This document shows, one piece after another, positions 40,299 to 50,343 of a stretch of DNA of 64,000 nt (positions are counted from its first letter, which is position 1; every line of letters starts with the position of its first letter). The position numbers and the translations under genes were made by a program. The DNA is from Pomacea canaliculata. Taxonomy: Eukaryota; Mollusca; Gastropoda; Architaenioglossa; Ampullariidae. The notes beneath the pieces were generated by a model that was not told where the DNA came from, did not search any database, and saw only the letters and a program-made list of their open reading frames with translations. The DNA lies in assembly GCF_003073045.1 (NCBI RefSeq), contig NC_037603.1, positions 11,438,192 to 11,502,191 of the forward strand. Reading direction: 5' to 3'.

Positions 40299-43200
40299 TC
40301 CTAATTTTATCACGACCATTTAACTACATACAAAAAGAAAGGAGAGAAAAAAAAATGACTCAAGTGATGAGCTAGTAAGAAAGAGGAGCTATAAAGGAAA
40401 GAAGTATTACACGGCAGGTGGGCTAACAGCAAAAACTGGCGAGAAACACTTTTCAAATGTTAGCTGTAAGATGTCAGGTGAAACAAGTATGAACTCTTAC
40501 ATTCTGACAGGTAGGTGGACATAACTGCTCCAATCCTCCCCAAGATGGCGTTCTCTTTTGAAGAAGAGGCGAAGGTCAGTAAACTCTTCCAGCCAGGAAC
40601 GACAGTGAAGCGGTTGTCGTACTTCATCGTCTGATACACATTTTCTGCACACCTTTACAGATAAAAATCCAAAGCAAAGCAAGTAACTAGAAAAGAATGG
40701 TAGCCAAATTGTTACAAAAACGTACACAAGATTTTAAACAAAAGTCGGTTGCTACAAAAAACATTGTGTAAACAAAATGATTGTCACCCTTTGATGCGAC
40801 TTTTTCCCGCTGCGGTCCACTGATTTCTGAACACCTTAGAGTGGTCTGCTTCTTCTGGGGTTTCTTCGCATCTGTCAGGGCATCTGACTGGTTCTCGCTC
40901 TTTGGCAGAATCGGAGTCTTGTTCTTCTTCTATATCGGGCCTGAACTTGTTGATACGTGCTACATGACGCACAGACCGATCTCTCGCACCTGTTACAACA
41001 TCATTCATACTTTTCATCATTGACACGTGACCATTACTCAAACTATACCACTAAACATTTATACAGGATGGCATATACCCTATAATTAACGACCTCATTT
41101 TCCTTCCTTCCTCCTCCTCCTCCTCCTCACACCACGTCATTCCTTTTCTCGCTTTATTATTATTTTCGGTTAACACTTAGTGTTAAATACAAGGAGACGG
41201 CACGCTTCAATTCACTTTGCACTTCTGACAATGGTGTGTAATGGTGTGTAAACTCACTGCTCAGCTCACAAAAATGGCTTCTTTAAACTCACTATGGAAC
41301 TCACAAAAAAAATGTGTTCATAAACTCACTGTGCCACTCACATGCGGCAGTGATGGCGCCGAAACATCAGAGTAAAGCGGCGACCACATTCTTGACAACT
41401 ACTTGCTCGAGTCAGTTGTGGTGCAGCTTCAATAAAAAAATAGAGTTAATATAAGACTTGCCAGTAATACCTTGATGTAATCTTTCAACGGACTGAATCA
41501 GTATTTATTTAATAAATGAGCTTGTAGTAGAACCGGCACTACTGGCCTACTGAATGGTCAAAGGGAGAGAAACGTCGTCGGTGTTTTGTCCTGTCTTGTG
41601 TTACTTCCCCTGGACAAGCCAGGACTCGCCTGTCGCAGACTCTTTAGTTTGACTCGTACGGTATTAAACAGTGCTGTTTAAAACTTCATCTTGATTATTT
41701 ACTTATTAGACAAACGTTTATGATGTCAATAAATATAATCTTAAGCTTTGGCAGAAAATTCACGTACCAAAATAAACCTCAATGGGATGAGGCAGTATGT
41801 CATTTTACACTCAGATGTTACTATTAGAAACAAACAGTTAAATTCAATTTTTAGTGGTTTTTCATTAAAAATTGAAGTACATTACAAAGACGTTTATCCG
41901 TAATATGAAAAAGAGTGTCGGTTATTTCTTCAGAATTGTGATTGCGAGTATTATGCACTCAGATGCCAAGTGTTTTATGACGATTGTCGTATAATTGTCG
42001 GTGATTAATGCAAGTGTTATTTTTGGTTATTAAAACAGAGATAGGATTGTTTACGCTTTTTGCACATGCAGGATTATCAGTAATGTACACTCAGATATGA
42101 TTCTCAAATTGTTGCGATTTTCATAGATGTAGATGTTTAAATTACCAGAGTTTGCACTAAGAAGGATCGCTAAGGTGTACCAACCCGACGTCCAGTTGTA
42201 CAAAGTCCCGTTGACATGGCGGCCGAGAAGACATCAGCCACGGACTGGGAGCGAGGCAGCACCTGCATCTCGGACATGCCATTTTGCCGAGTCTGGGAGG
42301 TGATCCCCCCAGGGAGTTGGATCGACCCGCCACGCATGACCGGGGCCGATGTCTGGCAGGCCCAACCGGAGGTACGACAGGCAGGGGAGGTAATCCTGTT
42401 GGCGTTGTTGGAACGCTGGACTCGCTTTCTCCCTTGTGACCTGGACGTTGAATAGCAAAATGCACAAGCAACAGAGAATTGGAGAGCACTGTCCCCACAT
42501 AAGAGAAACAGGCTACATTTGTAGTTATTGTGGAAAATTTCTATTAGCCTAACCCTAACCAGTAATTAAGACTGTCAGACTTGATTAGCTGGAAATACGG
42601 TGGATAAATGTAAGATATTCGAAATGCTGAAGAAATTTATTTTTTTGGAAACCTTATAATTATCTCTATGTAAGCAAGGAAATTCATCAATACACCAGAT
42701 CAGACATCTATAGATAACAAGCTATTTAGTTGTTTGGAAGCCAAAACAATCACCACAACAACACGTCCACGAACATTTCCAAACGTAAACAATAACATCC
42801 CAAAAGAAACCGCATGCGTATATAAAGAGATAAAAACTTTTAAAAAATTGATAGAAAGATTCAAAGTGCAGTTTTCTTGTCTTAAAAGAAACCTGAATTT
42901 TAAAGGCAAAATTTAGCGGAAGAGAAATGTAAGTGAAGTACCCAGCTACAAGTGGTTCTCTCTATTCCACACCGTACTCTGTCTGTCTGCGTGAAATGTG
43001 AGCATCGTGCAACCAGCAATAACAAAACCAGAGCATCTGTAACACTGTTTTCTATCATTAACTACTTTTTAAATTGTCTAAACATTGAAATACATCCCTG
43101 CTAAAAACTTCATACACTTGCTTCAACAGAACCATTAGAAAAAGTAAAAGATTGTCAGGTTGAAATTTCCTCGATGAAGTGTTGTAAGTGGTTCAAAGTG

Positions 43201-43634
43201 TCAAGACCACGTAAGGTTCCTGCGCGTTTTGGGGGTGGGAAGACATGAAAGTGATGGATGAATATCACTATGTTGTGCATGGTGTCGTGTGCTGTACTTG
43301 AGTGTGTCAGTGAGGGTACAACTGCATGTCTGATGGCTGGCTCTATGGGGTACTACGTTCACAGGATAACAGGTTACTCGCAGGCAAAGCCAGCACCTGT
43401 CTCACCATAACGACTGCAGTGAACCATGAAGCAGACAGCACGGAATCACCTGCCGAGCATCCTGATGGATGATGATCACGTTGCTCCTCCTCGTGCCAGC
43501 CATGGCAACAGATGGCGCTGGTGGTGCGTCCAAGTCACGACAGATTGTGCTGCATGTGCGAGCATGCACCTGTGTGTGTGTGTGTTTTTGTAGTAGTAGT
43601 CTGCATTGACTAACTTCAAGCTAGAACCAGATGC

Positions 43635-43669
<35 letters not shown>

Positions 43670-46433
43670 GAGAAGGAGGAGGAGGATGACGACGACGACG
43701 ACGATGATGATGATAGAAGACCAAAAAAGCTGCTTGCAGCTCAGGGACACGTACCACAATCTAAGGTTGTTTTTTTTTTAATCCTAGGAATCGAAGGGCC
43801 TGTTCAAAGATTTTTGCAGTTTCTCTAACAAGACCTCAATTTAGTTTGTTTACGTTTTGTATTTAACAAATACATTTCTTATACTACCTTGTACACGTGC
43901 ACAAAATATTGGTACAAATTAACATGGGTTTTATGATCATAAAATGTGTTTTTTACGTGGGTAGACGACACATCTGGTGATTTGCATGTCAGAGAGAGTG
44001 TGCCGCGGGAAGACTAGACTAGTGTTCACGGTAGGGCACACATTCGATCGCTTGAACAGGATGCTTTCACCCACATGAACACAGAGGAACACATGCACTC
44101 GCACGCACATACACTCTTCTTTCTTTCTCTCTCTCTCTCTCTCACACACACACACCTCATCACAAGTATGGAAGTTTGCCTTACTCTAAAGATATGGCTA
44201 GCACACAACAGGCTCTTATTTATCGAATAAAACGGCCAGAAGAAGTGCGCTTGTTTTTCTTTAATCAACTAAATCAGGAATTTGGTAAAAACTATATAAA
44301 AAAAAGGGGAAGTGCACAAAGGAATCCTCAAAGGCAAAACTACAGGAGATGGAAATTTAACTAACCAGAGTAATGTATTTAGCTAACCAGAGTAATTGTT
44401 TAGCTAACCAGAGTAATGTATTTACCTAACAAGAGTAAAGTACTTAGCTAACCAGAGTAATGTATTTAGCTAACAAGAGTAATGTATTTAGCCAACCAAA
44501 GCTCACAAAGAAGTCAAAACCAGAAAACCTCGGATGTAAAGCGTTGAGCGTGTGCAAAGCTTAAGAACAGGAGAATGGTGTACCATCACCTTAGCTGATT
44601 GCTAAGTGTTGACAAATTTTGTTTAGCATTCAGCTAAAGTGACAGTGCACCCGATCCCAGCACCACCAGGCACTTTCGGCTGTGTAGATGCACTTGTGTT
44701 ATGTAGAATATTTGATGTGCTATTCCTTCACATCTCATAATAGGAGTGGCTGTCTTCTAACACCAATAACTAGATAACACATCAATAACTACACTTTATA
44801 GCTGTCACATCACGAACCTTGATGTGGTGTTTTATTGCAGCAGTAACTAGGTGTGGCTCTTCTCACACATCGTTGAACATCATGCTGATTTTTTCCATTT
44901 TATTAAATTATTATTACTTCTTCCTCACATTATTAAACGCACTTGATTCAAGAGGGAGAGCTCTTTAAGCAACAGTAGTCATTCGCTAAGGACTTCCCTT
45001 TGTTGCCTGAGCTGTTTTAAATTTTCCTGAAGAATATTTCGCCATGACCACCACACCTGTGTCCATCGATGGCAGACCTTTGTGAAGCATGTGACATTAA
45101 CCTGAAGGCAGGTAGCAGGGAGTTGAGGGACTTAGCGAACAGACTGACGAACACCGCAAGTGTGGATAGAGTTCAGGACGGACAAGCGCGAGCTCAACAC
45201 CACTGGACACAGCAATGCAGAGATGTGATTGAACTGAATACTATCGAGGAGGTTAACAGCTTCAAGTCCTTGGGAGCTACGCTTTCTAAAGATGGCAGGA
45301 GACCGGCTGACATACACAAGGATCACAACAGCAACAACCTGCAATGGCCAAGCTGGAATAGAAATGGCAAGTAAAAGCGCAAGCTTTACCACCAATTTCA
45401 AGTTTACAGTTCCTCATAGTTCACATCATGCTGAAAGGTTGTGTTCCTTGAAATTAAGTAAACTGCTCCAAATCTCTTACAAGGAACATAAATCCAACAG
45501 TTTTGTAATGAGCGCGGTCGTGTCCCTTGTAGGTCCCCAGGAAACCCTGTTGACATCGATGAACAGATTTGATGGCACAAGCTGGTGTTCGTCCAGGCGG
45601 TCATGTCGCCCGGCTCAACACTTTATATGAAACCCTTCTCCAAGGTTCCATGGGAGGATGGCCAAGGATGGCAGAGAAAGAAATGAATGTGCACATCTCC
45701 ATGAAGCACCTGCTCAACACCAACGTCACAGGTGGCGCAACCTGGCTGCTGCTGCGTCTAGTCAGGTCGTCACAGCCACCGATGATGATCATGATGATTA
45801 ACTACCTGTGGGTTTGCCCACCTGTATCATGATGCTAAAAATGGCTTCGCCCTTACATTTGCACATGACAGTTGTCGCATGCCGCGCGTGCCTAGCGGTG
45901 CTCAGACGGGGAGTGAGAACCAAAGCTAAGAGGTAAGAAAAAAGAAACTTCGTGCCATCACCATCTAGTCCACGACAAACAGTTTAATTTAGATGTTTTC
46001 TTACCCGTTTTCTTACAGATGCAAAATTGATAACCGACTGTATAGCCTGTCAATCATTCACGACAGTATGAACAAACCTTATTATTATTATTATTTTTTT
46101 TAATTTATTTATTTATATTTTTTTTATTATTAAAGTCAAGTTTTTAACTCAGGTCTATTAATTAAAAAGTATTCAAGACTATAAAGTCTAGATTGAAAAC
46201 TGTACAGATACATAAAATGCAAAAAGCTTGTGTATGTTACTCACATATTCCCAGAGGCCAGCGGTGAAGGAGCCCACAGACAGACGTCTCTCTGAGATGC
46301 CGTTAGAGTTCCTGACGTCATCTGCCGAGGGCGGGTCAAGACCACTGGCCATTGTGCTGCTCGCAGAGTCCGTCTTTTCTGTGAAATTATTACCGGTTTG
46401 GTTGCTAGGTAACGCTTGCTGGCCGTCACTCAT
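35115..46433 (-). CDS. Multi-exon FYVE-type zinc-finger protein with second CxxC module and coiled-coil tail
   Basis: Eleven exons were traced by GT/AG signals and phase: 46433-46245, 42440-42263, 41426-41342, 40989-40788, 40652-40501, 40077-39924, 39468-39263, 37087-36888, 36768-36673, 36009-35889 and 35219-35115. The start ATG at 46433 has an in-frame TAG nine bases upstream. Order: a polar N-terminus; a FYVE module with SCQEC, RRHHCR, CASC and RVCRKC; a linker; a second cross-braced finger with CGTC, CTVC, CRNC and RVCNGC; coiled coil; and a basic C-terminus ending YFNLS-stop. FYVE modules with RRHHCR bind phosphatidylinositol 3-phosphate on endosomes, so an endosomal role is inferred. No canonical WxxD directly precedes the first cysteines. 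Exons 4, 7 and 8 each need frame changes, and the exon 8b-9 phase does not match. I do not recognise a named orthologue. Confidence 0.7.
35889..36009 (-). CDS. FYVE gene exon 9: helical segment
   Basis: Acceptor TTTCTTTACATCTCAG, donor AAACAG|GTGAGA. The helical frame reads LSASKVTQKLLERFLQVYLQ, then LERLRPETSSQTMLFRHVKQ, amphipathic. It needs phase-2 entry and leaves in phase 0. Confidence 0.6.
36673..36768 (-). CDS. FYVE gene exon 8b: acidic Ser-rich linker
   Basis: Acceptor TTTTTGTGTTGCAG, donor GGGGAG|GTAACT; exactly 96 bases. In phase 0 it reads EENSSPASGLSRWPSVRSVH, then TYTSAEEEIAGE, following on well from VLDD of exon 8. A second frame is also open. It may be a cassette exon, because exon 9 prefers a phase-2 entry. 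Confidence 0.45.
36888..37087 (-). CDS. FYVE gene exon 8: final CxxC of finger two and coiled coil, frame-broken
   Basis: Acceptor CTCTCTGTCTTGTGTGCAG, donor GATGAC|GTAAGG. It opens SEELDKTSNPTIWHVNGGWN, then QRFRVCNGCLSKI, the last zinc ligands. A second frame then gives a heptad-like coiled coil (SLTRLQAELVDLQEQIRSS). A third gives VLDD up to the donor. The exon is two bases over the length expected for phase 0 in and out, in line with two small insertions. Confidence 0.6.
39263..39468 (-). CDS. FYVE gene exon 7: second zinc finger, one frame break
   Basis: Acceptor GTGGTACAG, donor GAAGAG|GTACTG. It encodes KMCGTCAKLLRFPIERKTCT, then VCDEVFCRNCSSRDLALS, a CxxC-CxxC-CxxC cross-brace pattern. 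The frame then hits TGA near 39330, while another frame continues LTTLDRGDINHEVSQVEARI to the donor. The length is one base short of a multiple of three, matching a single-base loss. The open frame also extends upstream of the acceptor to about 39585. Confidence 0.65.
39924..40077 (-). CDS. FYVE gene exon 6: linker
   Basis: Acceptor TTTTTACCTCAG, donor TTGAAG|GTAACA. It encodes NNVAGCSPRLPERCKTIAVT, then FVEDHRKSVQQKVRFLASSS. Phase 2 in (completing Ile), phase 0 out. An internal CACC|GTAAGA and a downstream TTTGCAG could allow a shorter splice form that joins a 12-base microexon at 39935-39924. Confidence 0.6.
40265..40297 (+). repeat. (AAT)n microsatellite
   Basis: Short trinucleotide run in an intron of the zinc-finger gene. 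Confidence 0.9.
40501..40652 (-). CDS. FYVE gene exon 5: last zinc ligands and following helix
   Basis: Acceptor TTTTTATCTGTAAAG, donor AGAAT|GTAAGA. It begins VCRKCVSDDEV, the final CxxC of the FYVE finger, followed by WLEEFTDLRLFFKRERHLGE. Phase 0 in, phase 2 out. Confidence 0.75.
40788..40989 (-). CDS. FYVE gene exon 4: CASC half-finger plus acidic insert, frame-broken
   Basis: Acceptor GTTGTAACAG, donor CAAAGG|GTGACA. The entry frame gives MCERSVCASCSTYQQ, the expected continuation of RRHHCR, but then stops. A second frame across the middle is open and acidic (IEEEQDSDSAKEREPV, then CEETPEEADHSK). The last codons in the entry frame give KKSHQR, which joins to VCRKC. The total length fits both neighbours, so there are either two compensating frame changes or an unrecognised small intron. 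Confidence 0.55.
41250..41345 (+). repeat. Degenerate 35-37-bp tandem repeat, three copies
   Basis: AAACTCACT...CTCACA units begin at 41250, 41285 and 41322. The third copy overlaps the donor site of FYVE exon 3. Confidence 0.65.
41342..41426 (-). CDS. FYVE gene exon 3: first half of the FYVE finger
   Basis: Acceptor TTTTTTTATTGAAG, donor CGCAT|GTGAGT. It encodes SCQECGRRFTLMFRRHHCR, the zinc-binding CxxC and the PI3P-binding R(R)HHCR signature of FYVE domains. Phase 1 in, phase 2 out. Confidence 0.85.
42263..42440 (-). CDS. FYVE gene exon 2
   Basis: Acceptor CGTCCAG and donor GATGCAG|GTGCTG; phase 0 in, phase 1 out, fitting both neighbours exactly. The frame starts VTREKASPAF and contains AWRVDPTPWGDHLPDSAKWH, hydrophilic and Trp-rich. 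Two other frames are also open, so phase is the main support. An antisense plus-strand ATG frame (42216-42455) overlaps it. Confidence 0.45.
43637..43715 (+). repeat. Compound (GAT)n(GAG)n(GAC)n microsatellite
   Basis: GAT, GAG and GAC runs in succession; open frames here read as poly-Asp/Glu artefacts. Confidence 0.95.
44361..44500 (+). repeat. 22-bp minisatellite, about 6.4 copies
   Basis: CTAACCAGAGTAATGTATTTAG-like units begin at 44361, 44383, 44404, 44426, 44448, 44470 and 44492. Confidence 0.92.
44587..44655. mobile_element. Inverted-repeat (MITE-like) short element
   Basis: CACCTTAGCTGATTGCTAAGT (44587-44607) pairs with GTTTAGCATTCAGCTAAAGTG (44621-44641) over 17 of 21 positions with a 13-base loop. 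The flank GACAGTGCACCCG is the reverse complement of the block seen at 20326. Confidence 0.5.
45060..45830 (+). mobile_element. Decayed LINE, reverse transcriptase C-terminal part with 3' end
   Basis: Blocks typical of RTE/CR1-like retrotransposon proteins occur in order but in changing frames. They are RDLANRLTNTAS (about 45130); IEEVNSFKSLGATLSKDG (about 45240-45295, the FKYLGATLSKDG block); LLQISYKEHKSN and VGPQETLLTSMNR (about 45465-45570); and GHVARLNTLYETLLQGSMGG (about 45600-45660). The end is RHRWRNLAAAASS plus a poly-Asp end (GATGATGATCATGATGAT). The element lies in intron 1 of the zinc-finger gene, in the opposite orientation. Frame changes and stops mark it as inactive, and the 5' part is missing. 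Confidence 0.85.
46245..46433 (-). CDS. FYVE gene exon 1 (start codon, polar N-terminus)
   Basis: 63 codons beginning MSDGQQALPSNQTGNN, rich in S, T, N and D with RRLSVGSF near the end, a plausible basophilic kinase site (RRLS). It ends TGGGAATAT|GTGAGT in phase 0. Confidence 0.65.
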
Positions 46434-49100
46434 GCTTGACTAGCCTCACTGATTTCCCCCCTTTCAAGAACGACAAATCCTCACATAAGGCAGTGGGTGG
46501 GTGGATAGACGGACGAAAGAAAGAGAGAGGGAGTGAGTGGGGAGGGGGTTCTGAACACAAAACACAGACACTAACAAAGGTTATTTGTAACAATATCATT
46601 TCTATCGATACTCATTCCAGCGAATAGCATGGAAATGACATGCACACCCTGTTTTAAACCAACGTTAGATGTGACCAACACCCGTCTGTCTGCTCCTCTT
46701 CCACCCGTCAACATAACGTACATCGCGGTGTTTAACGTGTACCTGTGCCTCAAGCACCTGGTTCAGTGGGTAGAACACTTTAGTTTTTGAAGGAAAAGCT
46801 TGGCAGGGTACGGAGGATTGCAGAGAGGGGTGGGTCAAGCCGGGTGACAGCAGAGTGCTCGTGGGTACAGTCATTACCAAGTTGTTTTCACATTTATTTC
46901 CGGTAAAGTCGCGGGGAATGTTCATGATAAGTTCAAGCCTGTGCCGATTTGCATGAACATTTGTACTTGCAAAGTGATTGTGCTTTCCTGAGGTGGACCT
47001 GTACAAAACCTCGTGCAAGTCGCCCCACGCTGTCTTTGTTCTCGCTGGCGACTTTTCTAATCTTACCTTTGCCAAGCTTTGTTCAAGGCAACAGTATATT
47101 TTATGTTTTAAACTTGTTTCCTTCATACTCCAGTAGTAACGAGTCGTAGGCTACAAATGTGAAACTGAAAATGATTATCCTGACATAAAAGTGCAGTTCA
47201 CATATGTACTCAAACAAGAATAATCTAGTTGCTGAATAGTCGTCTGTCAACATAAAGAAAGCAGACATACAAACATGATTTGCATCTACCTGTTATATCT
47301 ATTATTTTGTTTACACATACGCAGTTGTGAAAAACACACACACAGAAGGAAGGAGGGACGGAGATATACTCCGTACACATGTAATCAGATACAACAGCGT
47401 CACGTTCATTATCTCTCTCGAGCTCGCTCGCTCCACACACACACACAGAGAAAGCGAGAGAGAAACAGTGAAAGTCACCTACCGACTGTTTTTTTTCTTT
47501 TTCCTTCTTTCGTCTGATCTAGGGCGATAACGGAATCGAGGCAGGAATTCGAGTCATTTCATTGCTTGGTGCTCCGAGTGCTGACTTGCAATGCCGATCA
47601 CAGCCACCCAGTGTTGTGTCGCACAGTAAAACTCACTTTGATGTACAACCTACACCGGGTAGAGGTGTACACTTGTTACAGGTGCACACCCTTCTAACAC
47701 AGGACACTCTTACTTCCAAAAATTACCGAACCCGTTGTCGAGTGTCAGGCTGGCTGTTCCTCCCTCGTTCACCTGCTACTGTCCTGAGAGCTGGCAGAGA
47801 GAAAGTACACAGCCTGGTGATGGTGTTGATCACACGTGTAGCAAGTAACAGCTGAAGTAAACTCTGCAACCTACAGATAATGGCAGCAGGGGAGGCTGGG
47901 ACAGTCATGCTCATTGTTGTCATATCTAGTCCCTTGTAATGAGCTGTGTTGGCAGTGACTCATTAGCCCCGCAATATGTTACTCTCAGGTATTGGGCAAC
48001 AGGACCACATCGCAGTTTGTTTTACTTTTAATGAAGCAGCTGAGGAGATTGTGTTTCAGAGACTTAGTCGAGCAGAAGTGTCAATAAAATGAATATGGCA
48101 GTGAAAGCTCACCCTGAAAACGAGATTCCCATCACAACATTTAACAAAACAAAAGTCTATTAAAACAGAAGTAGCCATAAACAAAATTATGTAAAACTAC
48201 CTCAGACTGCAACAACAAAATTTGGCAAAAGATTTAGTTAGAATTACGTTTATTTTTTTAATTAACATCTCTTTTAAAACTCCAGACTAAACTGCCTTAT
48301 ACATACCATTATACATAGCATTATATAACATTTTTATAACTATATAAATAAATTCGTGGACACTGCTTCGTAACTCTGGAGACAAGACACCTGCCATTGC
48401 TTTCCCCTTGTTATTCCAGGCCAAAGACCTACCCGGAGGTACAGCGGAATCCCGAGATATTTCTATTGATATCATTATACACACAGCTGCTGAACAAATA
48501 ATCTGGGAATCTAATTTGTTATGCACTAAAGTTGATGATAATCGAACATCAAATATCAAAATATTTTAATTTTTGTTTATCTGCCCCCTGCCCCGATCAA
48601 GTTTCATGATTATTTTAGCTTGCATGCACTATCACGAACATCTCATCCTAAAAAAATGTGAGAGAAACAGAGAGAGAGGAGATCGTTGCTTACAGTCAGA
48701 AATGAATTGTTTACAAATAAACTTGCCTTTTGCCGGCTACTTCATCATCTGTCACTCACGAAAAACCGAATGTCAGTATTAAAGAAACAGTTTGGTGAGA
48801 TTAATGTTTATTTATATTATTTTTAAATTTTAAAATTACATCGTCTTTGTATCACTATAGCACTAAGTTTTTAAAAGTAGTCAATCAAGATCGAGAAATA
48901 GTCAAAGGGAGTAAGCGAAAACTCATGTGCAATTTTTTGGAGAGAGTTGTCTCTCTTTAATGTTAAGGTCTACATTAAAAAAAAAAATAAAAATTCAGTC
49001 GATTCCTTTGACAGATTGCTTTCATGATCCCGTGTATTGGATTTGCTCTTTCTCTGACTTAAAGAAAATTTTTAAAGTTTTAATTTCGAGGTAGATATCA
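46434..49100. other. Upstream flank of the zinc-finger gene; no firm gene
   Basis: A promoter or 5' UTR for the minus-strand gene is expected here, but no TATA or other motif is convincing. A 153-codon minus frame at 47126-46665 is listed separately. Confidence 0.4.
46665..47126 (-). CDS. Weak candidate ORF, unrecognised
   Basis: An ATG-initiated frame of 153 codons, starting MKETSLKHKIYCCLEQSLAK. The composition is ordinary and it has no signal peptide, membrane helix or known motif. It lies just upstream of the zinc-finger gene start on the same strand. It could be chance, an upstream frame in a long leader, or part of an unknown gene. Confidence 0.18.
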   Translation of the reverse strand: MKETSLKHKIYCCLEQSLAKVRLEKSPARTKTAWGDLHEVLYRSTSGKHNHFASTNVHANRHRLELIMNIPRDFTGNKCENNLVMTVPTSTLLSPGLTHPSLQSSVPCQAFPSKTKVFYPLNQVLEAQVHVKHRDVRYVDGWKRSRQTGVGHI

Positions 49101-49298
49101 GAAAGCAGGAAAGTTATATTCTTTTCTGCCAATCGCGACCAGGACGGGAAGGACGACAGACAGGAGAGACACTTTCGAGGGAATGTCATCACAGTGCCGT
49201 TACTGTCGCCTGAAGTTCTGGTCTCCACCCAACCACCATCGTGGACCCACAATGTCAAGAACAGTTTTAACATCAGAGCTAAGCTGATGCGCGTGTGA
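49101..49298 (+). CDS. Orphan coding-like exon, unrecognised
   Basis: A GC-richer segment with a clean frame from GAA at 49101 to TGA at 49296-49298. It follows a possible acceptor (TAGATATCAG, close to 49100). It encodes VIFFSANRDQDGKDDRQERH, then FRGNVITVPLLSPEVLVSTQ and a tail ending NIRAKLMRV. The alternation of polar and beta-prone segments looks protein-like, but I cannot name a family. A GTGAG donor-like site lies just past the stop, so an internal exon is also possible. No partner exons were found nearby. Confidence 0.35.
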   Translation, partial: ESRKVIFFSANRDQDGKDDRQERHFRGNVITVPLLSPEVLVSTQPPSWTHNVKNSFNIRAKLMRV

Positions 49299-50280
49299 GG
49301 GTGAGTGACAGAGATAAAGAGATGTAACCACTGGAACAGTGGAAGTAGGCTTTGTTCGGGATCCCCCTAGACGAGTCTTTATATTGTATGTATGCTAGTA
49401 AACCTGTTGTTCCTATAGGTTACATCACACGTCGAGTTTTATGTTCGGGGAACAGCAGGGGTGGGGGCTCGTGAGCCACGTGGTTGAGTCAATGATGGAT
49501 GTTCATGTGAGTGTTGTAGGCATGGTTCCCCTGTAACATATGTTGACCTGGGCAGTGAGGATTGAGATTAACTCTCGCCACGTGAGTGGTACCCCAGGGC
49601 CAGTATTCATAAAAACCCAAGAATACTGCAACAGTTTCTTTGTACTGAACAGATAACTTATAGTCTGTGACATTCGTTACATAGACAGCAATCCTACACA
49701 CCTAGCACTAATATTGTATTGTGTACTTTATTTGTGTATCAGTATATGTTTGTCTTGTAGAGCAGCCAAGACGATAGTAAGTCAGTGTAACTCTTTACAC
49801 ATGAACCAAACAAGTGCAACAGGCAGATCACCAAAGCTTGATTTATATGAAGTTCATTACAAAAAAGAAGCAACATTTCGTAAACAATAATACGCACAAG
49901 GTTTTAAAAAATAAAGAAAAAAGGAATAAATGCACCAAGAAGTATGGCAGACAAACACCACGACAGACTTTTCTTGCGAGTTTATTTCAAGAAAATGCCA
50001 AGCAGACGTGGGAGCGTTTAAGTCACGTGATAATTGGCGCCCAATCGTCTAAGAACGCATTTAACAAAGCATCCCATGAAAATGTGAGTTCAAGCCTTTG
50101 CACAAAGAAAGAACATTGTTAAAAGTGACAAATCTATGTTTATGTATGATAAATATGTACACGAAAGACGTTTTTCAATTAAGATGAAGGGCAGAGCAAA
50201 CATAATTGTTATCATTATCTTTCTAATTATTTTAAACTCACTTGTAATTAAACCCCAATTTATTTTTACTGTCTTAGTGA

Positions 50281-50343
50281 ATCATCCTCATCCTCATCCT
50301 CATCATCATCCTCATCATCATCGTCGTCGTCGTCGTCGTCATC
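50281..50343 (+). repeat. Compound (CATCCT)/(CAT)/(CGT) repeat
   Basis: Mixed hexa- and trinucleotide run ending in about six CGT units. Confidence 0.93.

Noticed and set aside
42216..42455. 79-codon plus-strand ATG frame with good Kozak context
   Set aside because: Antisense to FYVE exon 2, whose splice phases fit both neighbours; no domain seen. Kept in mind but not annotated.
42548..42560. CCTAACCCTAACC telomere-like word (another at 34680)
   Set aside because: Only about two units each, expected by chance; no telomeric tract.
43631..43828. Poly-Asp/Glu open frame
   Set aside because: Translation of a GAT/GAG/GAC microsatellite.
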